Below, one piece after another: positions 1-8,729 of a DNA stretch of 64,000 bases. The DNA is taken from assembly GCF_000186245.1 (NCBI RefSeq), contig NC_014935.1, positions 1,054,001 through 1,118,000 of the forward strand. Reading direction: 5' to 3'. Made by a program: the position numbers and the translations under genes. A model generated the notes under the pieces. That model was not told the DNA's origin. It was given only the letters and a program-made list of their open reading frames with translations, and searched no databases. How positions within the stretch are numbered: position 1 is the first letter of the stretch; each line of letters starts with the position of its first letter. The stretch is from Nitratifractor salsuginis DSM 16511 (lineage in GTDB: Bacteria > Campylobacterota > Campylobacteria > Campylobacterales > Sulfurovaceae).

Positions 1-10
1 GAAAAACAGC

Positions 11-322
11 TTGCTGTATGACGAGATTGTGGCATATCTCAAAACGCTGAAGCCGGAACTCGAAAAAGAGGGAATTATTTCGCTCGGTCTTTTCGGCAGT
101 TTTGTAAAAAAGAGTGCCGATGAGAAGAGCGATATCGATATCGTAATAGAAACGACAGACAGATTTGTACAGAAGTACAGGGGCTGGAGTGCGTTTGCCT
201 ATATTGACGAACATCTTCGAAACAGAATCGAAGAGAAGTTTCACAGAAAAGTGGATATTTTCGACAAAAACAGCGATTCTCCTCTGAAAAAGAGGATTTT
301 GGAAGAAGTTTGTTATGTCTGA
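11..322 (+). CDS. mntA: MntA-type nucleotidyltransferase antitoxin (possibly partial at left edge)
   Basis: Minimal nucleotidyltransferase of about 103 residues. The core motif GSFVKKSADEKSDIDIVIE-like stretch (GSF then D-x-D) at residues 29-45 is the NTP/metal-binding signature of the MNT family. In known HEPN-MNT pairs MntA AMPylates the HepT toxin next to its active site and silences it. The first in-frame start seen is TTG at position 11, but the frame stays open to the window edge, so the true start may lie outside. It overlaps the following HepT gene by 8 nt, the usual tight coupling of this module. It is the first visible gene of the cas operon. Confidence 0.85.
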   Translation: MLYDEIVAYLKTLKPELEKEGIISLGLFGSFVKKSADEKSDIDIVIETTDRFVQKYRGWSAFAYIDEHLRNRIEEKFHRKVDIFDKNSDSPLKKRILEEVCYV

Positions 323-668
323 AAGGGAACTGCAACGACTTGGGACTATTTTGGAGAAGATCGAAATGATTGAGAATATCGTACAAAAATACAGTTTTGT
401 CTCCAAAGCGCTTGAGGATGAATTACTGGCAAAACCGGCTATATTGATGCATCTAACCTCCATAGCGGAACAGTTTTCGAAACTCAGAAATTCTGAAATA
501 GTAGAAAAATTTGATCCATCAGACATCAAGGGTGCTGTAGCGACGCGTAACTTTATTGCACACGATTATGACGGAGTCAATTTGAGCGTGATTGAAATGA
601 CAATACGCGAGAGATTGCCGGTGGTAAAAGGGGTAATAGAGGCCATCTTGGAGGATCGGAATGGGTGA
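315..668 (+). CDS. hepT: HepT-like HEPN toxin RNase
   Basis: Small alpha-helical protein (117 aa) with the HEPN catalytic signature RNFIAHDY, i.e. R-x4-H-x-Y, near residues 77-84. In the family this is the RNase site, and the Tyr is the residue AMPylated by MntA. The toxin start lies inside the end of the MntA gene. Its own last codons overlap the start of cas8b by 8 nt (661-668), so translation of the toxin should feed directly into cas8b. It follows MntA and is AT-rich like the cas effector genes. Function in the family is established; a role in CRISPR maintenance or immunity is inference. Confidence 0.87.
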   Translation: MSERELQRLGTILEKIEMIENIVQKYSFVSKALEDELLAKPAILMHLTSIAEQFSKLRNSEIVEKFDPSDIKGAVATRNFIAHDYDGVNLSVIEMTIRERLPVVKGVIEAILEDRNG

Positions 669-2409
669 TATCATAACCGCTTTTGCCAATATCGGTACGA
701 TTTACCTCGAAGATGAAAGACGCGTAAGAAATAAGGCATATGAATATCAAACTATCAAAACCTACCTGCTGGATATTGAATCAAAAACGATAGAGCCTTC
801 AGTCAATATAGCCAGAGATGATCTGATTATCACACGTTTTGGTGTAGGTGCCAACAGTGGTAATCTCTTTCCAAATGTGCCTTTCGAACCCAAAAATCTC
901 CAGAAAGATTTTCCCAAATTTGTCCGAGGTATTTTGAAAGCCAATAAAAACTTTCTCTCTTTTTTCGATGAAGATCAGATTAAAAAGAATGAAATACTTC
1001 AAAAAGTAGCAAAGATAGACGACGCATTTTTTGATGAACTAAAAGAAGAGATCATGGTATTGCCAAAATATGCGAAAGAGAAAGGTACCAGGGGAAAGGT
1101 AGCTACTTATTTTTCTCTGTCATTCCATCAAAAACCTCTTTCTGCCTATTTTAAAGATATATATGAGAAGTTTTTAACCAAAGAGGAGACTTCACCGCTG
1201 TACGGGTATGACATACTGACCAATAAAAAAGGTGTCGGCGGCGATCCTCATCTGGCTTTTTGCTCTGTCAATGAACTTCCGACTAAAATGAAAGGGGTTA
1301 AATACAGGTTGCTTCCCCTCTCTGAAGAAAGTGCGAAAAAGATTAAAATCGGTTTCAATGTGATGGATAAGAATCTGTCTCACAACTTTTACGGCTTGAA
1401 AATGGCGATGTTGCCGATTCTCTTACAGGATGATGAAAAACTGTATCGTGATATATTGTCCATTATGGAACGAACAGTCAAAGGTGAAATCAAAGAGATT
1501 GAGGAGAGCGAAATATTTATTGATGAGATGCTTGAGGAAGTGGCACATCAGGAAAAAAATCTCCCGGTGCTCAATACAATACTCTTTTATCAAAAAAGCA
1601 ATGCAGCGGTAGATGTGTTGCTGCAAATCGATGATTTGCTTCCCTCCTATATCAGCAGAGTCAGCCGGACAATGGCGAAATACAATATTAAAGCGTTCAA
1701 AAGTGATGCCGGTGGTGAAGAGAGTATCTATCTGCAAAATATTTTCGAAGAGAGACTTGATATTATGAATTTGCTGCTTTCAACGCAAAAGATTGAGAGT
1801 GATTTGCTTGTCGAAAAGTTTTCACAATTGCTCTATTGGGGAAATATTAACAAAAAGTATGCATACCCATTGGACTGGGGAAAGTATTTTAACGGTTACT
1901 ATGCCGGTCGATCCATCGATGCAATAGTTCGATATGTTGGATTATTTAAAGAGCTTGATAAGATAAGAGGGGATTTAAAAATGGAAAAGGAGCCTGTCAT
2001 GGGAGAAGAGACAAAAGAGAATATTATTGAGACACTTTTACAGGAAAATGAATTTCTGGACAACGACGTGTTGAAAACAGCATACCTGTTGGGTATGCTT
2101 GCCGCCGCTTTGAGTAACTGGCAGTATGCCGTTAGCCAGAATGACAGTTTTAACAGATGGCTCAATAATTTCGGTGCAATTACCAAAGAGAGGTTAGATC
2201 GGCTCTGGAAAAAGGAGGAAGAGACTGTGCGAAAACTCACTTCTGTCTCCGGTCATGGCAACAGAGCTGCCAACAGGATTCAGGAGATGCTGATAGAGTA
2301 TGCGCCCAAAGCCTTTAAAGAGAGTGGAGTGGTCAAAAGCAGTTATGTGTCACTTGCCTTTGCGATGGGTGGGAGTGACTTTGGAAAATATATCAAAGAG
2401 GAGCGATAG
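661..2409 (+). CDS. cas8b: Cas8b (Csh1-type) large subunit of type I-B Cascade
   Basis: Protein of 582 aa placed directly before cas7 and cas5, the standard position of the type I-B large subunit, which recognises the PAM and helps load the DNA target. I identify it by position, size and overall look of Csh1/TM1802 proteins (N-terminal block with GVGANSGNLFPNVPF, later a helical C-terminal region rich in Glu/Lys); no short catalytic motif is expected. Start ATG overlaps the HepT stop by 8 nt; the stop abuts the cas7 ATG with no gap. Base composition is AT-richer than cas4-cas2-cas1 downstream. Confidence 0.88.
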   Translation: MGDIITAFANIGTIYLEDERRVRNKAYEYQTIKTYLLDIESKTIEPSVNIARDDLIITRFGVGANSGNLFPNVPFEPKNLQKDFPKFVRGILKANKNFLSFFDEDQIKKNEILQKVAKIDDAFFDELKEEIMVLPKYAKEKGTRGKVATYFSLSFHQKPLSAYFKDIYEKFLTKEETSPLYGYDILTNKKGVGGDPHLAFCSVNELPTKMKGVKYRLLPLSEESAKKIKIGFNVMDKNLSHNFYGLKMAMLPILLQDDEKLYRDILSIMERTVKGEIKEIEESEIFIDEMLEEVAHQEKNLPVLNTILFYQKSNAAVDVLLQIDDLLPSYISRVSRTMAKYNIKAFKSDAGGEESIYLQNIFEERLDIMNLLLSTQKIESDLLVEKFSQLLYWGNINKKYAYPLDWGKYFNGYYAGRSIDAIVRYVGLFKELDKIRGDLKMEKEPVMGEETKENIIETLLQENEFLDNDVLKTAYLLGMLAAALSNWQYAVSQNDSFNRWLNNFGAITKERLDRLWKKEEETVRKLTSVSGHGNRAANRIQEMLIEYAPKAFKESGVVKSSYVSLAFAMGGSDFGKYIKEER

Positions 2410-3360
2410 ATGATACAAAAAAAAGAGATACTCTTTTTGTGGGACGGGGAGAACTGGAATCCAAACGGCGATATGCTTAATGACAATGCACCGCGTATCG
2501 ATGAAGAGACAGGTGTTGCGGAAGCGACGGATGTACGCATCAAACGAACGATCCGGGATGAGTTGATCAAAAAAGAGGGTGAGGATGCTGTGTTTATCAA
2601 AGAGTATAAGCGGGATGAAAATATTCTCGACTGTAAAACCGCTATCCGGGAAAATGGTATCGATATCAAACAGAGCAAAGCAGACCTTGAGAAAGAGATA
2701 CTTTCAAGATTTATCGATATACGTGCTTTTGGCGGAGTATTGCCTGTCTCAGATAAAGATGAGATGAAAAAAGATAAGGAGATCACAACTGCTGGTCTGC
2801 AGTTTACCGGTCCGGTACAGTTTCGTATGTCCAAATCACTCCATCGTGTTTCAGTAGAACACATCAAAGGTACCGGTGCCTTTGCAAGTGACTATTCCGA
2901 TACAGAGGCAAAAAAACAGAAACAACAGGCGACATTCAGAGAAGAAGATTTTTTACAGTATGCACTTTTTGCAACCTACGGTGTAATGGACAACTACAAT
3001 GCCAAAAAGACAGATTTTTCGGAAGAGGATGCACAAAAGGTGATCGATGCGCTTTGGTACGGCACCAAAAACCTTATCACCCGCTCCAAAATGGGACAGA
3101 CACCACGCTTTATGCTGGTGATCACCTACAAAGATGATCGTTTTGCGGGCGACTTGAACAATAATCTCGATTTTATCGGTAAAAAAGATGATGAAGCGAT
3201 CCGGAATATTCAAGATTATACGATAGATTTCACAAGATTGAAGGCAAAACTTGCAAGATATGCGGAAAGTATCGAGAAAATTGAATATTTCGTAGATTAC
3301 GATTTCGAGCAAAACCATAAAGATCAGTTTGAAAGTGACTGGATCAAGATCGAGCGATGA
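2410..3360 (+). CDS. cas7: Cas7b (Csh2-type) backbone subunit of Cascade
   Basis: Repeat-associated RAMP subunit (316 aa) that polymerises along the crRNA. The N-terminus has the family pattern NPNGDMLNDNAPRIDEETG followed by TDVRIKRTIRD, typical of Csh2/Csd2 Cas7 proteins; GPVQFRMSKSLHRV around residues 137-150 is a second conserved block. In type I-B the Cas7 subunits also cut the target region only indirectly, by recruiting Cas3. It begins immediately after the cas8b stop and overlaps cas5 by 4 nt (ATGA). Confidence 0.93.
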   Translation: MIQKKEILFLWDGENWNPNGDMLNDNAPRIDEETGVAEATDVRIKRTIRDELIKKEGEDAVFIKEYKRDENILDCKTAIRENGIDIKQSKADLEKEILSRFIDIRAFGGVLPVSDKDEMKKDKEITTAGLQFTGPVQFRMSKSLHRVSVEHIKGTGAFASDYSDTEAKKQKQQATFREEDFLQYALFATYGVMDNYNAKKTDFSEEDAQKVIDALWYGTKNLITRSKMGQTPRFMLVITYKDDRFAGDLNNNLDFIGKKDDEAIRNIQDYTIDFTRLKAKLARYAESIEKIEYFVDYDFEQNHKDQFESDWIKIER

Positions 3361-4076
3361 GTGAGAAGCATTTTGTAGCATTCAAAGTGTGGGGAGATTA
3401 TGCCCACTTCTCACATCCGGCTACGATCTACTCCAGCCTTACCTATCCGTTGCCGCCCAAAACAGCGATTATGGGATTTTTGGGTGCGTTGATCGGTGAA
3501 GATGCACACCATAAACTCTCTTCTATTCGCTACAGTGTCAAAATCGATCGACCGCTGGTCAAAAAGCGTTTTGTATTTAACGGTATCAAGTTTGCGCTCT
3601 CAAGCAATATGCACATCGATAAAGGGTATCAGGATGCGGGTGAAAAGAAGCAGTTTTACAGAGAGTTGATCTGTAATCCGGCATATACTATCTTTTTAGA
3701 GATCTCCGGACTGGAGAAAGCGTATCGCGAGCGTATCGTGGAACATCTCAGAGAGCATAAGACTTGTTATACCCCCTATCTCGGGATCAATTTTTGTATT
3801 GCTGATTTTTTGTGGATACCGGTCGAGTCGTTTGAAAAAGTGACAGATGCGGAGTGCAAAATCGATACATTTGTGCCCAAAGAGGATTTTATGTTCGATG
3901 CTGAGAACTATGGGGTCAGGCTCACTACGACAAGAATGGCTTGCGGTGTTGAAGAGGGAAGGGTGTTTAAAGATTTTCAGGAGTTTGTCGTAGAGATCAG
4001 TGCCGGGCAAAAGATCGATGCCAAAAATAGAGGCGATATTTACAGGCTGAACGATTACTATGTCTATTTCGTCTGA
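3357..4076 (+). CDS. cas5: Cas5b (Cas5h) crRNA 5'-handle binding subunit
   Basis: RAMP protein of 239 aa. The N-terminal segment with FKVWGDYAHFSHPAT and then PLPPKTAIMGFLGALIGE is the diagnostic Cas5 start (the first beta strand and the glycine-rich turn). It caps the 5' end of the crRNA in Cascade. Start ATG overlaps the cas7 stop by 4 nt, and its last 17 nt overlap the cas3 start. No Cas6 gene lies between the effector genes here, so the crRNA endonuclease must be encoded elsewhere or Cas5 may replace it, as in type I-C. Confidence 0.9.
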   Translation: MSEKHFVAFKVWGDYAHFSHPATIYSSLTYPLPPKTAIMGFLGALIGEDAHHKLSSIRYSVKIDRPLVKKRFVFNGIKFALSSNMHIDKGYQDAGEKKQFYRELICNPAYTIFLEISGLEKAYRERIVEHLREHKTCYTPYLGINFCIADFLWIPVESFEKVTDAECKIDTFVPKEDFMFDAENYGVRLTTTRMACGVEEGRVFKDFQEFVVEISAGQKIDAKNRGDIYRLNDYYVYFV

Positions 4077-6237
4077 AGTCTATCTCTCTCATCCGGATAA
4101 ACCGTATACTCAGCATATTCGCAATATGTTCGATGCGAATGATATACCGCTGGAGCGAAGCGTTAAACTGTATCATGATATCGCCAAACTGAAAAGTAGT
4201 TTTCAGTACTATATTCGCCATCCAGGGGAAAGTGTCAAAGATAAAAACCATACCCTTCTTTCCGGATATATCTTCCTGCTCAACAACGACTTTGAAACCA
4301 AAGAGATGCTTTTCGGATTTCTGAGTATCGTATCGCACCACAGCAGGGTGATCGATCTGTTTGACCTACGGGAAGACAATCGCTATATCGGCAGATACTG
4401 CTGCAACTCCGCAGAGCTTCAGTTTTTGGATGAGGTTATCGAACATGCAAAAGTTACCGGACTCTATCCTCCGCTTAACGCAGATGTCGCAGATCTGGAA
4501 CAGAAAAGTGAAACATACCGTAAGTTTCTCAGAAAAGCCTCTTTTCAGACATCTTTTGTCTATGGTGATTTTATCGCTTTTAAAAAGCTTTTTGCTTCAC
4601 TCATATACAGCGACAAGTTCGAAGCGATTTTTAGTATTCCCAAAGAACCGAAGAGAATGATACCGGAAAATGTTCTGGCAGAATATATCCGCAGACTTCC
4701 GTATCATGAAAAACGTGATCGGTTCAGAAAACATGTTCTTGAAAGTTTTGACAAGGAGAGAAGACTCTTTCGGCTTACCGCGCCGACAGGGTATGGTAAA
4801 ACGCTGACAGCGCTGCAGTTCGCTTTGCAGTTCGAAAAAGAGAAGATCATTTTTGCACTCCCTTTTACCTCCATCATAGATCAGACATATAGTGTGATTT
4901 CTGATATTTTCAAAGATACAGAGATCGATATCTTCAAAATCCACCACAAAACGGTTATCGATGAAGAGCATGACGAAGACCGCTATTCGAAAGTGAAATT
5001 TCTGATGAGCTCTTTCAGTGGCGAGATCAATGTCACAACACTCTACCAGATCATCTTTGCGATGTTTGGCAACAGCAATAAAGACAATGTCAAGTTTAAT
5101 CAGTTTAAAAACAGTGTAGTCATCATCGACGAAGCCCAGTCGATACCCTACCGTTTGCGAAAAGATTTTATTGCTTTGACCAGAAAGATCAGTGAAACGA
5201 TGAATACCGTTTTTATATTTATGTCCGCAACGATGCCGGTGGTGGGTGATGAATTTCTTGAAATCTCCGATTTGTCATACTTTCACGATCAGAACCGGTA
5301 TCGGCTCAAATGGCTCAATCTTCCAAACGGTGAAGAGACACTGAAAGATATGATTGCCCATGCTGCGCAGACAAAACATACACTCTGTGTTGTCAATACT
5401 ATTCAAAAAGCGCAGGAGCTCTATCTTTGGTTCAGAGGGGATTTTGAGTGTTATGCTCTGAATGGCTATATGACCGATACGGACAAACAGCGTGTTATCG
5501 CTGCCGTCGCGAAGAGACTGGAACAAAACGAAGAGAAGATTCTGCTGATATCTACACAATCGATAGAAGCCGGGGTTGATCTTGACTTTGATATCGGTTT
5601 CAGAGAAGTGGCACCGATTAGCTCGATTATCCAGACGGCAGGGCGTGTTAATAGAAACTTTAAAAAGGAGCAGGCGACACTTTATGTTTTCGAAGAGATC
5701 AGCGGCTATACCGATTTGATCTACGGTGATTTGCAACTGATCAGCAAAACGATCTTTTCACTGCTGCAGGAGAGAGATATACCAGAAAGCGACATTCTGG
5801 AGGTGAGCGATCTCTACTTTCAGAAACTTCACAGCCAGCTGGAAAGTGCATTGATTGATGAAGAGATAAAAAGGCTCGCTTTTGCCGCAATCAACCAAAA
5901 AATCGAAGAGGTGATGGATGGAGGCAACTATAAGAGACTGGTGATTGTCGAGCCGTATGAAGGATATGTCAAAAAGATTGAACAGCAATTGTTGGAGCTG
6001 CGAAGCAGCCATCTTGATAAATTTGTTTTAAAAGACCAGGTTGAAAAAGTTGTCAAAGAGTTGAGTCGATTTGGTGTCAATGTCTCTCTCAAAGATATTG
6101 AGAGATTCACTACTCGTTTGAACAGTATCCGAACACTGCCCAACATGATCTATCTTCCTTTTGGTGCACCGGAATATTCAAAAGAGTATGGTGTCCGCAA
6201 AGTCGGGATGGAGAGTGCAGAGAATATATTTGATTGA
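4060..6237 (+). CDS. cas3: Cas3 HD nuclease-helicase
   Basis: Single polypeptide (725 aa) with an N-terminal HD nuclease and a superfamily 2 helicase. HD residues are seen in LYHDIAKLKSSF and in the following NHTLLSGY and SHHSR segments (residues 37-95). The helicase has Walker A TAPTGYGKTLTA (about residue 241), the DExx-type box IIDEAQ, motif III MSATMP and motif VI QTAGRVNR. It degrades DNA unwound from Cascade-bound targets. All motifs look intact, so interference should be active. The stop codon (6235-6237) sits inside the first operator palindrome of the next transcription unit. Confidence 0.95.
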   Translation: MSISSEVYLSHPDKPYTQHIRNMFDANDIPLERSVKLYHDIAKLKSSFQYYIRHPGESVKDKNHTLLSGYIFLLNNDFETKEMLFGFLSIVSHHSRVIDLFDLREDNRYIGRYCCNSAELQFLDEVIEHAKVTGLYPPLNADVADLEQKSETYRKFLRKASFQTSFVYGDFIAFKKLFASLIYSDKFEAIFSIPKEPKRMIPENVLAEYIRRLPYHEKRDRFRKHVLESFDKERRLFRLTAPTGYGKTLTALQFALQFEKEKIIFALPFTSIIDQTYSVISDIFKDTEIDIFKIHHKTVIDEEHDEDRYSKVKFLMSSFSGEINVTTLYQIIFAMFGNSNKDNVKFNQFKNSVVIIDEAQSIPYRLRKDFIALTRKISETMNTVFIFMSATMPVVGDEFLEISDLSYFHDQNRYRLKWLNLPNGEETLKDMIAHAAQTKHTLCVVNTIQKAQELYLWFRGDFECYALNGYMTDTDKQRVIAAVAKRLEQNEEKILLISTQSIEAGVDLDFDIGFREVAPISSIIQTAGRVNRNFKKEQATLYVFEEISGYTDLIYGDLQLISKTIFSLLQERDIPESDILEVSDLYFQKLHSQLESALIDEEIKRLAFAAINQKIEEVMDGGNYKRLVIVEPYEGYVKKIEQQLLELRSSHLDKFVLKDQVEKVVKELSRFGVNVSLKDIERFTTRLNSIRTLPNMIYLPFGAPEYSKEYGVRKVGMESAENIFD

Positions 6238-6279
6238 CAATATCCTGTCACTATGCTACAATATGACAATATCTTGTCA
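6234..6279 (+). promoter_or_regulatory. yefM-yoeB promoter with twin operator palindromes
   Basis: A textbook sigma70 promoter: -35 TTGACA at 6234-6239, 17-bp spacer, -10 TACAAT at 6257-6262. Two almost identical palindromes of the form TGACA-N6-TGTCA lie at 6235-6250 and 6264-6279, 29 bp apart, one on the -35 and one just after the -10. This layout fits autorepression by the YefM/YoeB complex. The promoter starts within the last codons of cas3, so cas4-cas2-cas1 can be transcribed separately from the effector genes. Confidence 0.82.
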
Positions 6280-6291
6280 CTAAGGAACCAA

Positions 6292-6546
6292 ATGCGAGCA
6301 GTCAACTATTCACATGCCAGAAACAATCTCAAATCGCTTATAGATGATGTCGATCAGAACTTTGAAGAGTATCTGATCACCACCAAAAACAATACCAAAG
6401 CGATGCTCATCTCTGTCGATGAGTACAATGCCATGAAAGAGACGCTCTATCTGCTCTCTACCCCCGCAAACAGGGAACGGCTGCTGGAATCGATTCAGCA
6501 GATTGAAGCGGGCAGGTTTAGTGAAAAAGAGTTGATTGAAGAATGA
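6292..6546 (+). CDS. yefM: YefM/Phd-family antitoxin
   Basis: Antitoxin of about 84 aa. The N-terminus MRAVNYSHARNNLKSLIDDV is the YefM/Axe DNA-binding fold start, followed by VLISVDEYNAMKETLYLL-type residues, with the acidic C-terminal tail that neutralises the toxin. The start at 6292 is chosen because TAAGGAAC just upstream is a ribosome binding site; an earlier ATG at 6253 would lie inside the promoter. Its stop overlaps the yoeB start by 4 nt. It should bind the twin palindromes upstream. Confidence 0.9.
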   Translation: MRAVNYSHARNNLKSLIDDVDQNFEEYLITTKNNTKAMLISVDEYNAMKETLYLLSTPANRERLLESIQQIEAGRFSEKELIEE

Positions 6547-6806
6547 TTGTCGCCTTTTCGGATATAGCCTGGGATGACTATCTCTACTGGCAACAGACCA
6601 ATAAAAAGGTGCTCAAACGCATCAATACGCTCATCAAAGATATCAAGCGCAATCCTAATAGTGCGGAGGGTATCGGAAAACCGGAGATGCTCAGAGGAAA
6701 TCTGAGCGGTTATTTTTCCAGACGAATCACTGATGAACATCGGCTTGTCTATAAGATAGACGGTGACTACATGATTATCGCGCAGTGTAGATTTCACTAT
6801 GTTTGA
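6543..6806 (+). CDS. yoeB: YoeB-family ribosome-dependent mRNA interferase toxin
   Basis: Toxin of 87 aa, matching the usual 84-residue YoeB. Conserved residues are visible: KPEMLRGNLSGYFSRRI with the catalytic Glu and Arg region, then DEHRLVYKI and the C-terminal QCRFHY that carries the catalytic His-Tyr. In the family it cuts mRNA in the ribosomal A site. Coupled to yefM by ATGA. Its last 8 nt (6799-6806) overlap the cas4 start, so toxin and cas4 translation are linked. Confidence 0.92.
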   Translation: MIVAFSDIAWDDYLYWQQTNKKVLKRINTLIKDIKRNPNSAEGIGKPEMLRGNLSGYFSRRITDEHRLVYKIDGDYMIIAQCRFHYV

Positions 6807-7296
6807 CCCCTCCCTCATCACCGGCACGCTCGTACACTACTATGTCACCTGCCGCCGGGAGGCGTGGCTCTACAGCCGTCGTATTCACGCCGATCAGTGG
6901 GATGAAAATATCATGATGGGAAAGGCGCTGGCGGAGATCAAGGAGGAGCAGCTTTCGCAGTTTCCCTTCTCCAATCTGAAGTTTGACCGCATCGGCAAGC
7001 AGCGCGGACACTATCTCGTCACCGAGTACAAAAAGACGATGAAAAACCCCGAAGGGGCGAAGATGCAGCTGCTTTTTTATATGTGGCAGTTGAAAACCTC
7101 TTTGAAACTCAAAGAGATCAACGGCAAGGTGATCAGCGGTAAAAAGGTGCTCTTTGTGGAGGGGAGTGCGGAAAATATCGCGAAGATGGAGGCGTTGATC
7201 GCGGAGATTTCGGCATTTCTGGAGCGACCGGAGGCGCCGCCGTTTCATGAGATACCCTTCTGCAAAAAGTGCGGATACAGGGACTACTGTCTGTAG
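6799..7296 (+). CDS. cas4: Cas4 RecB-like nuclease of the adaptation module
   Basis: Protein of 165 aa with RecB-family nuclease features: a Cys in YVTCRREAWL near residue 16, the VTEYKKT lysine motif, the MQLLFYMWQLK stretch (Q-x3-Y region), and a C-terminal cluster CKKCGYRDYC. The four cysteines should hold a [4Fe-4S] cluster. Cas4 trims prespacers and checks the PAM with Cas1-Cas2. From here on the genes become more GC-rich than the effector genes, suggesting a different origin. Start overlaps yoeB by 8 nt. Confidence 0.93.
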   Translation: MFDPSLITGTLVHYYVTCRREAWLYSRRIHADQWDENIMMGKALAEIKEEQLSQFPFSNLKFDRIGKQRGHYLVTEYKKTMKNPEGAKMQLLFYMWQLKTSLKLKEINGKVISGKKVLFVEGSAENIAKMEALIAEISAFLERPEAPPFHEIPFCKKCGYRDYCL

Positions 7297-7304
7297 GAGC
7301 TGCG

Positions 7305-7583
7305 ATGTATGTGATACTCTTTTACGATATAGCCGACCGGAGCCTCAAAGAGCGGGACAACAGCCGCCGCATACGCAAAGCGGTGGAGAAATACCTCAGC
7401 CGTGTGCAGTTCTCTGTTTTTGAAGGGGAGATACGCGAAAGTGACCTCAAAAAGCTCAAGGCGTACCTGCGCAAGCACGTCCACAAAGAGCTCGACTCGA
7501 TCGTCATCTACGAATCGACAAAAGTGAGTTACACGGATCGGATCGTCATCGGCATAGACAAAAACGAGACACTTTTCAGCTAA
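7305..7583 (+). CDS. cas2: Cas2 adaptation protein
   Basis: 92 aa, beginning MYVILFYDIADRS, the ferredoxin-like first strand with the conserved Asp of Cas2. SRVQFSVFEGEI follows, another family block. It forms the dimeric centre of the Cas1-Cas2 integrase. The start at 7305 is preceded by TAGGAGC; an in-frame earlier start would overlap cas4 and lacks support. Confidence 0.95.
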   Translation: MYVILFYDIADRSLKERDNSRRIRKAVEKYLSRVQFSVFEGEIRESDLKKLKAYLRKHVHKELDSIVIYESTKVSYTDRIVIGIDKNETLFS

Positions 7584-7591
7584 GGAAGAGG

Positions 7592-8590
7592 ATGCAAAAG
7601 ACAGACAGAACACACTTTTTGATGAACAACGGCAGGCTCAGGCGTCAGGACAACAACCTCTACTTCGACCGTTACGATGAAGAGGATGAGGTGACCGGAA
7701 CGAAGATACTCCCTGTCAATGCGGTCGACGAGATCTACATCCTCGGCAAAGTCGACATCGACAGCTATACGATGGCGTTTATCGCGGACAACAATATACT
7801 GCTGCACTTTTTCAGTCCCTACCAGAGCTTTCGCGGCAACTTTTTCCCCAACACCTCCAACTCCGTCAACAAAAGCGGCTTCGTGCTGCTGCAACAGCTT
7901 CGGGCGTTTGACGACGCGAAACATCGCCTCTACATCGCCCGGCAGATCACCAGGGGACAGATGCTAAACGGCGCGGCAAACTGCAAACGCTACGGGGTGG
8001 ATTTCGCACTTGGTGAGCATCTCGCAGCGCTGGAGCGGGCAGGGGATATCGCACAGGTGATGGCAGCGGAAGGGGCATTCAAGAAAAACTACTATCAGTC
8101 GTGGAATAGCATCATCAAAAACCAGCGCAGTTTCAAGTTCACCGCACGCAGCAAACGCCCGCCCACCGACAAACTCAACAGCTTTATCTCCTACATCAAC
8201 ACCCGCATCTACAACGTCACCCTCAGCGAAATCTACAAAACCGAACTCGATCCGCGCATCGGCTTTCTGCACGAACCCAACTATCGCAGCCTCAGCCTGC
8301 ATCTGGACATCGCCGAGATCTTCAAACCCGTCATAGGAGACAACCTGATCTTTACGATGCTCAACAAAAACGAGATCACCGCCAAAGACTTCAAAACAGA
8401 CAGCGGACGCATCCGATTCACTAACGACGCGATCAAAAAGATCGAGATGAAGATGATCAGTAAACTCACAGAGCAAATCACCATCGGCAAACAGCAACTC
8501 ACCTGGCGCCAGATGATCCGCCGCGAAGTTAACCAACTCAAGAAAACTATCTGCGAATACAGTGACTACGAACCGTTTGTACTATCGTGA
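7592..8590 (+). CDS. cas1: Cas1 spacer integrase
   Basis: 332 aa. The catalytic region is seen in TELDPRIGFLHEP and LHLDIAEIFKPVIGD (residues about 214-250), giving the His and Asp metal ligands; the third acidic residue is in the preceding YNVTLSEIYK helix. It integrates new spacers next to the leader. It follows cas2 by 8 nt with AAGGAAGAGG as ribosome binding site, and it is the last cas gene before the leader. Codon use is GC-rich. Confidence 0.95.
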   Translation: MQKTDRTHFLMNNGRLRRQDNNLYFDRYDEEDEVTGTKILPVNAVDEIYILGKVDIDSYTMAFIADNNILLHFFSPYQSFRGNFFPNTSNSVNKSGFVLLQQLRAFDDAKHRLYIARQITRGQMLNGAANCKRYGVDFALGEHLAALERAGDIAQVMAAEGAFKKNYYQSWNSIIKNQRSFKFTARSKRPPTDKLNSFISYINTRIYNVTLSEIYKTELDPRIGFLHEPNYRSLSLHLDIAEIFKPVIGDNLIFTMLNKNEITAKDFKTDSGRIRFTNDAIKKIEMKMISKLTEQITIGKQQLTWRQMIRREVNQLKKTICEYSDYEPFVLS

Positions 8591-8729
8591 TAAAGCATTT
8601 TCTAAGTTTTACAAAAAGCCGAAATATCGGCGTTTGTGCAAGTGAAAGAGAGGGTGTTAAGCTGTTTGAGAGGCGTAAAAAAAAGAGCATATTTTGCTAA
8701 AAACACCTAAAATTGGGGATTTTTTTGCT
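8591..8729 (+). promoter_or_regulatory. CRISPR leader
   Basis: 139 bp between cas1 and the first repeat, AT-rich with A and T runs. The degenerate repeats sit at the far end of the array, so this side is leader-proximal. A small hairpin GCCGA-AATA-TCGGC at 8618-8631 could be a cas1 terminator or a protein site. Further downstream come a run of eight A and the TTTTTTTGCTA just before repeat 1. I cannot place the array promoter with confidence. Confidence 0.75.

Noticed and set aside
3357-8590. A search for cas6 inside the operon
   Set aside because: No frame of suitable size with a Cas6 glycine-rich C-terminus was found; all space is taken by other genes.
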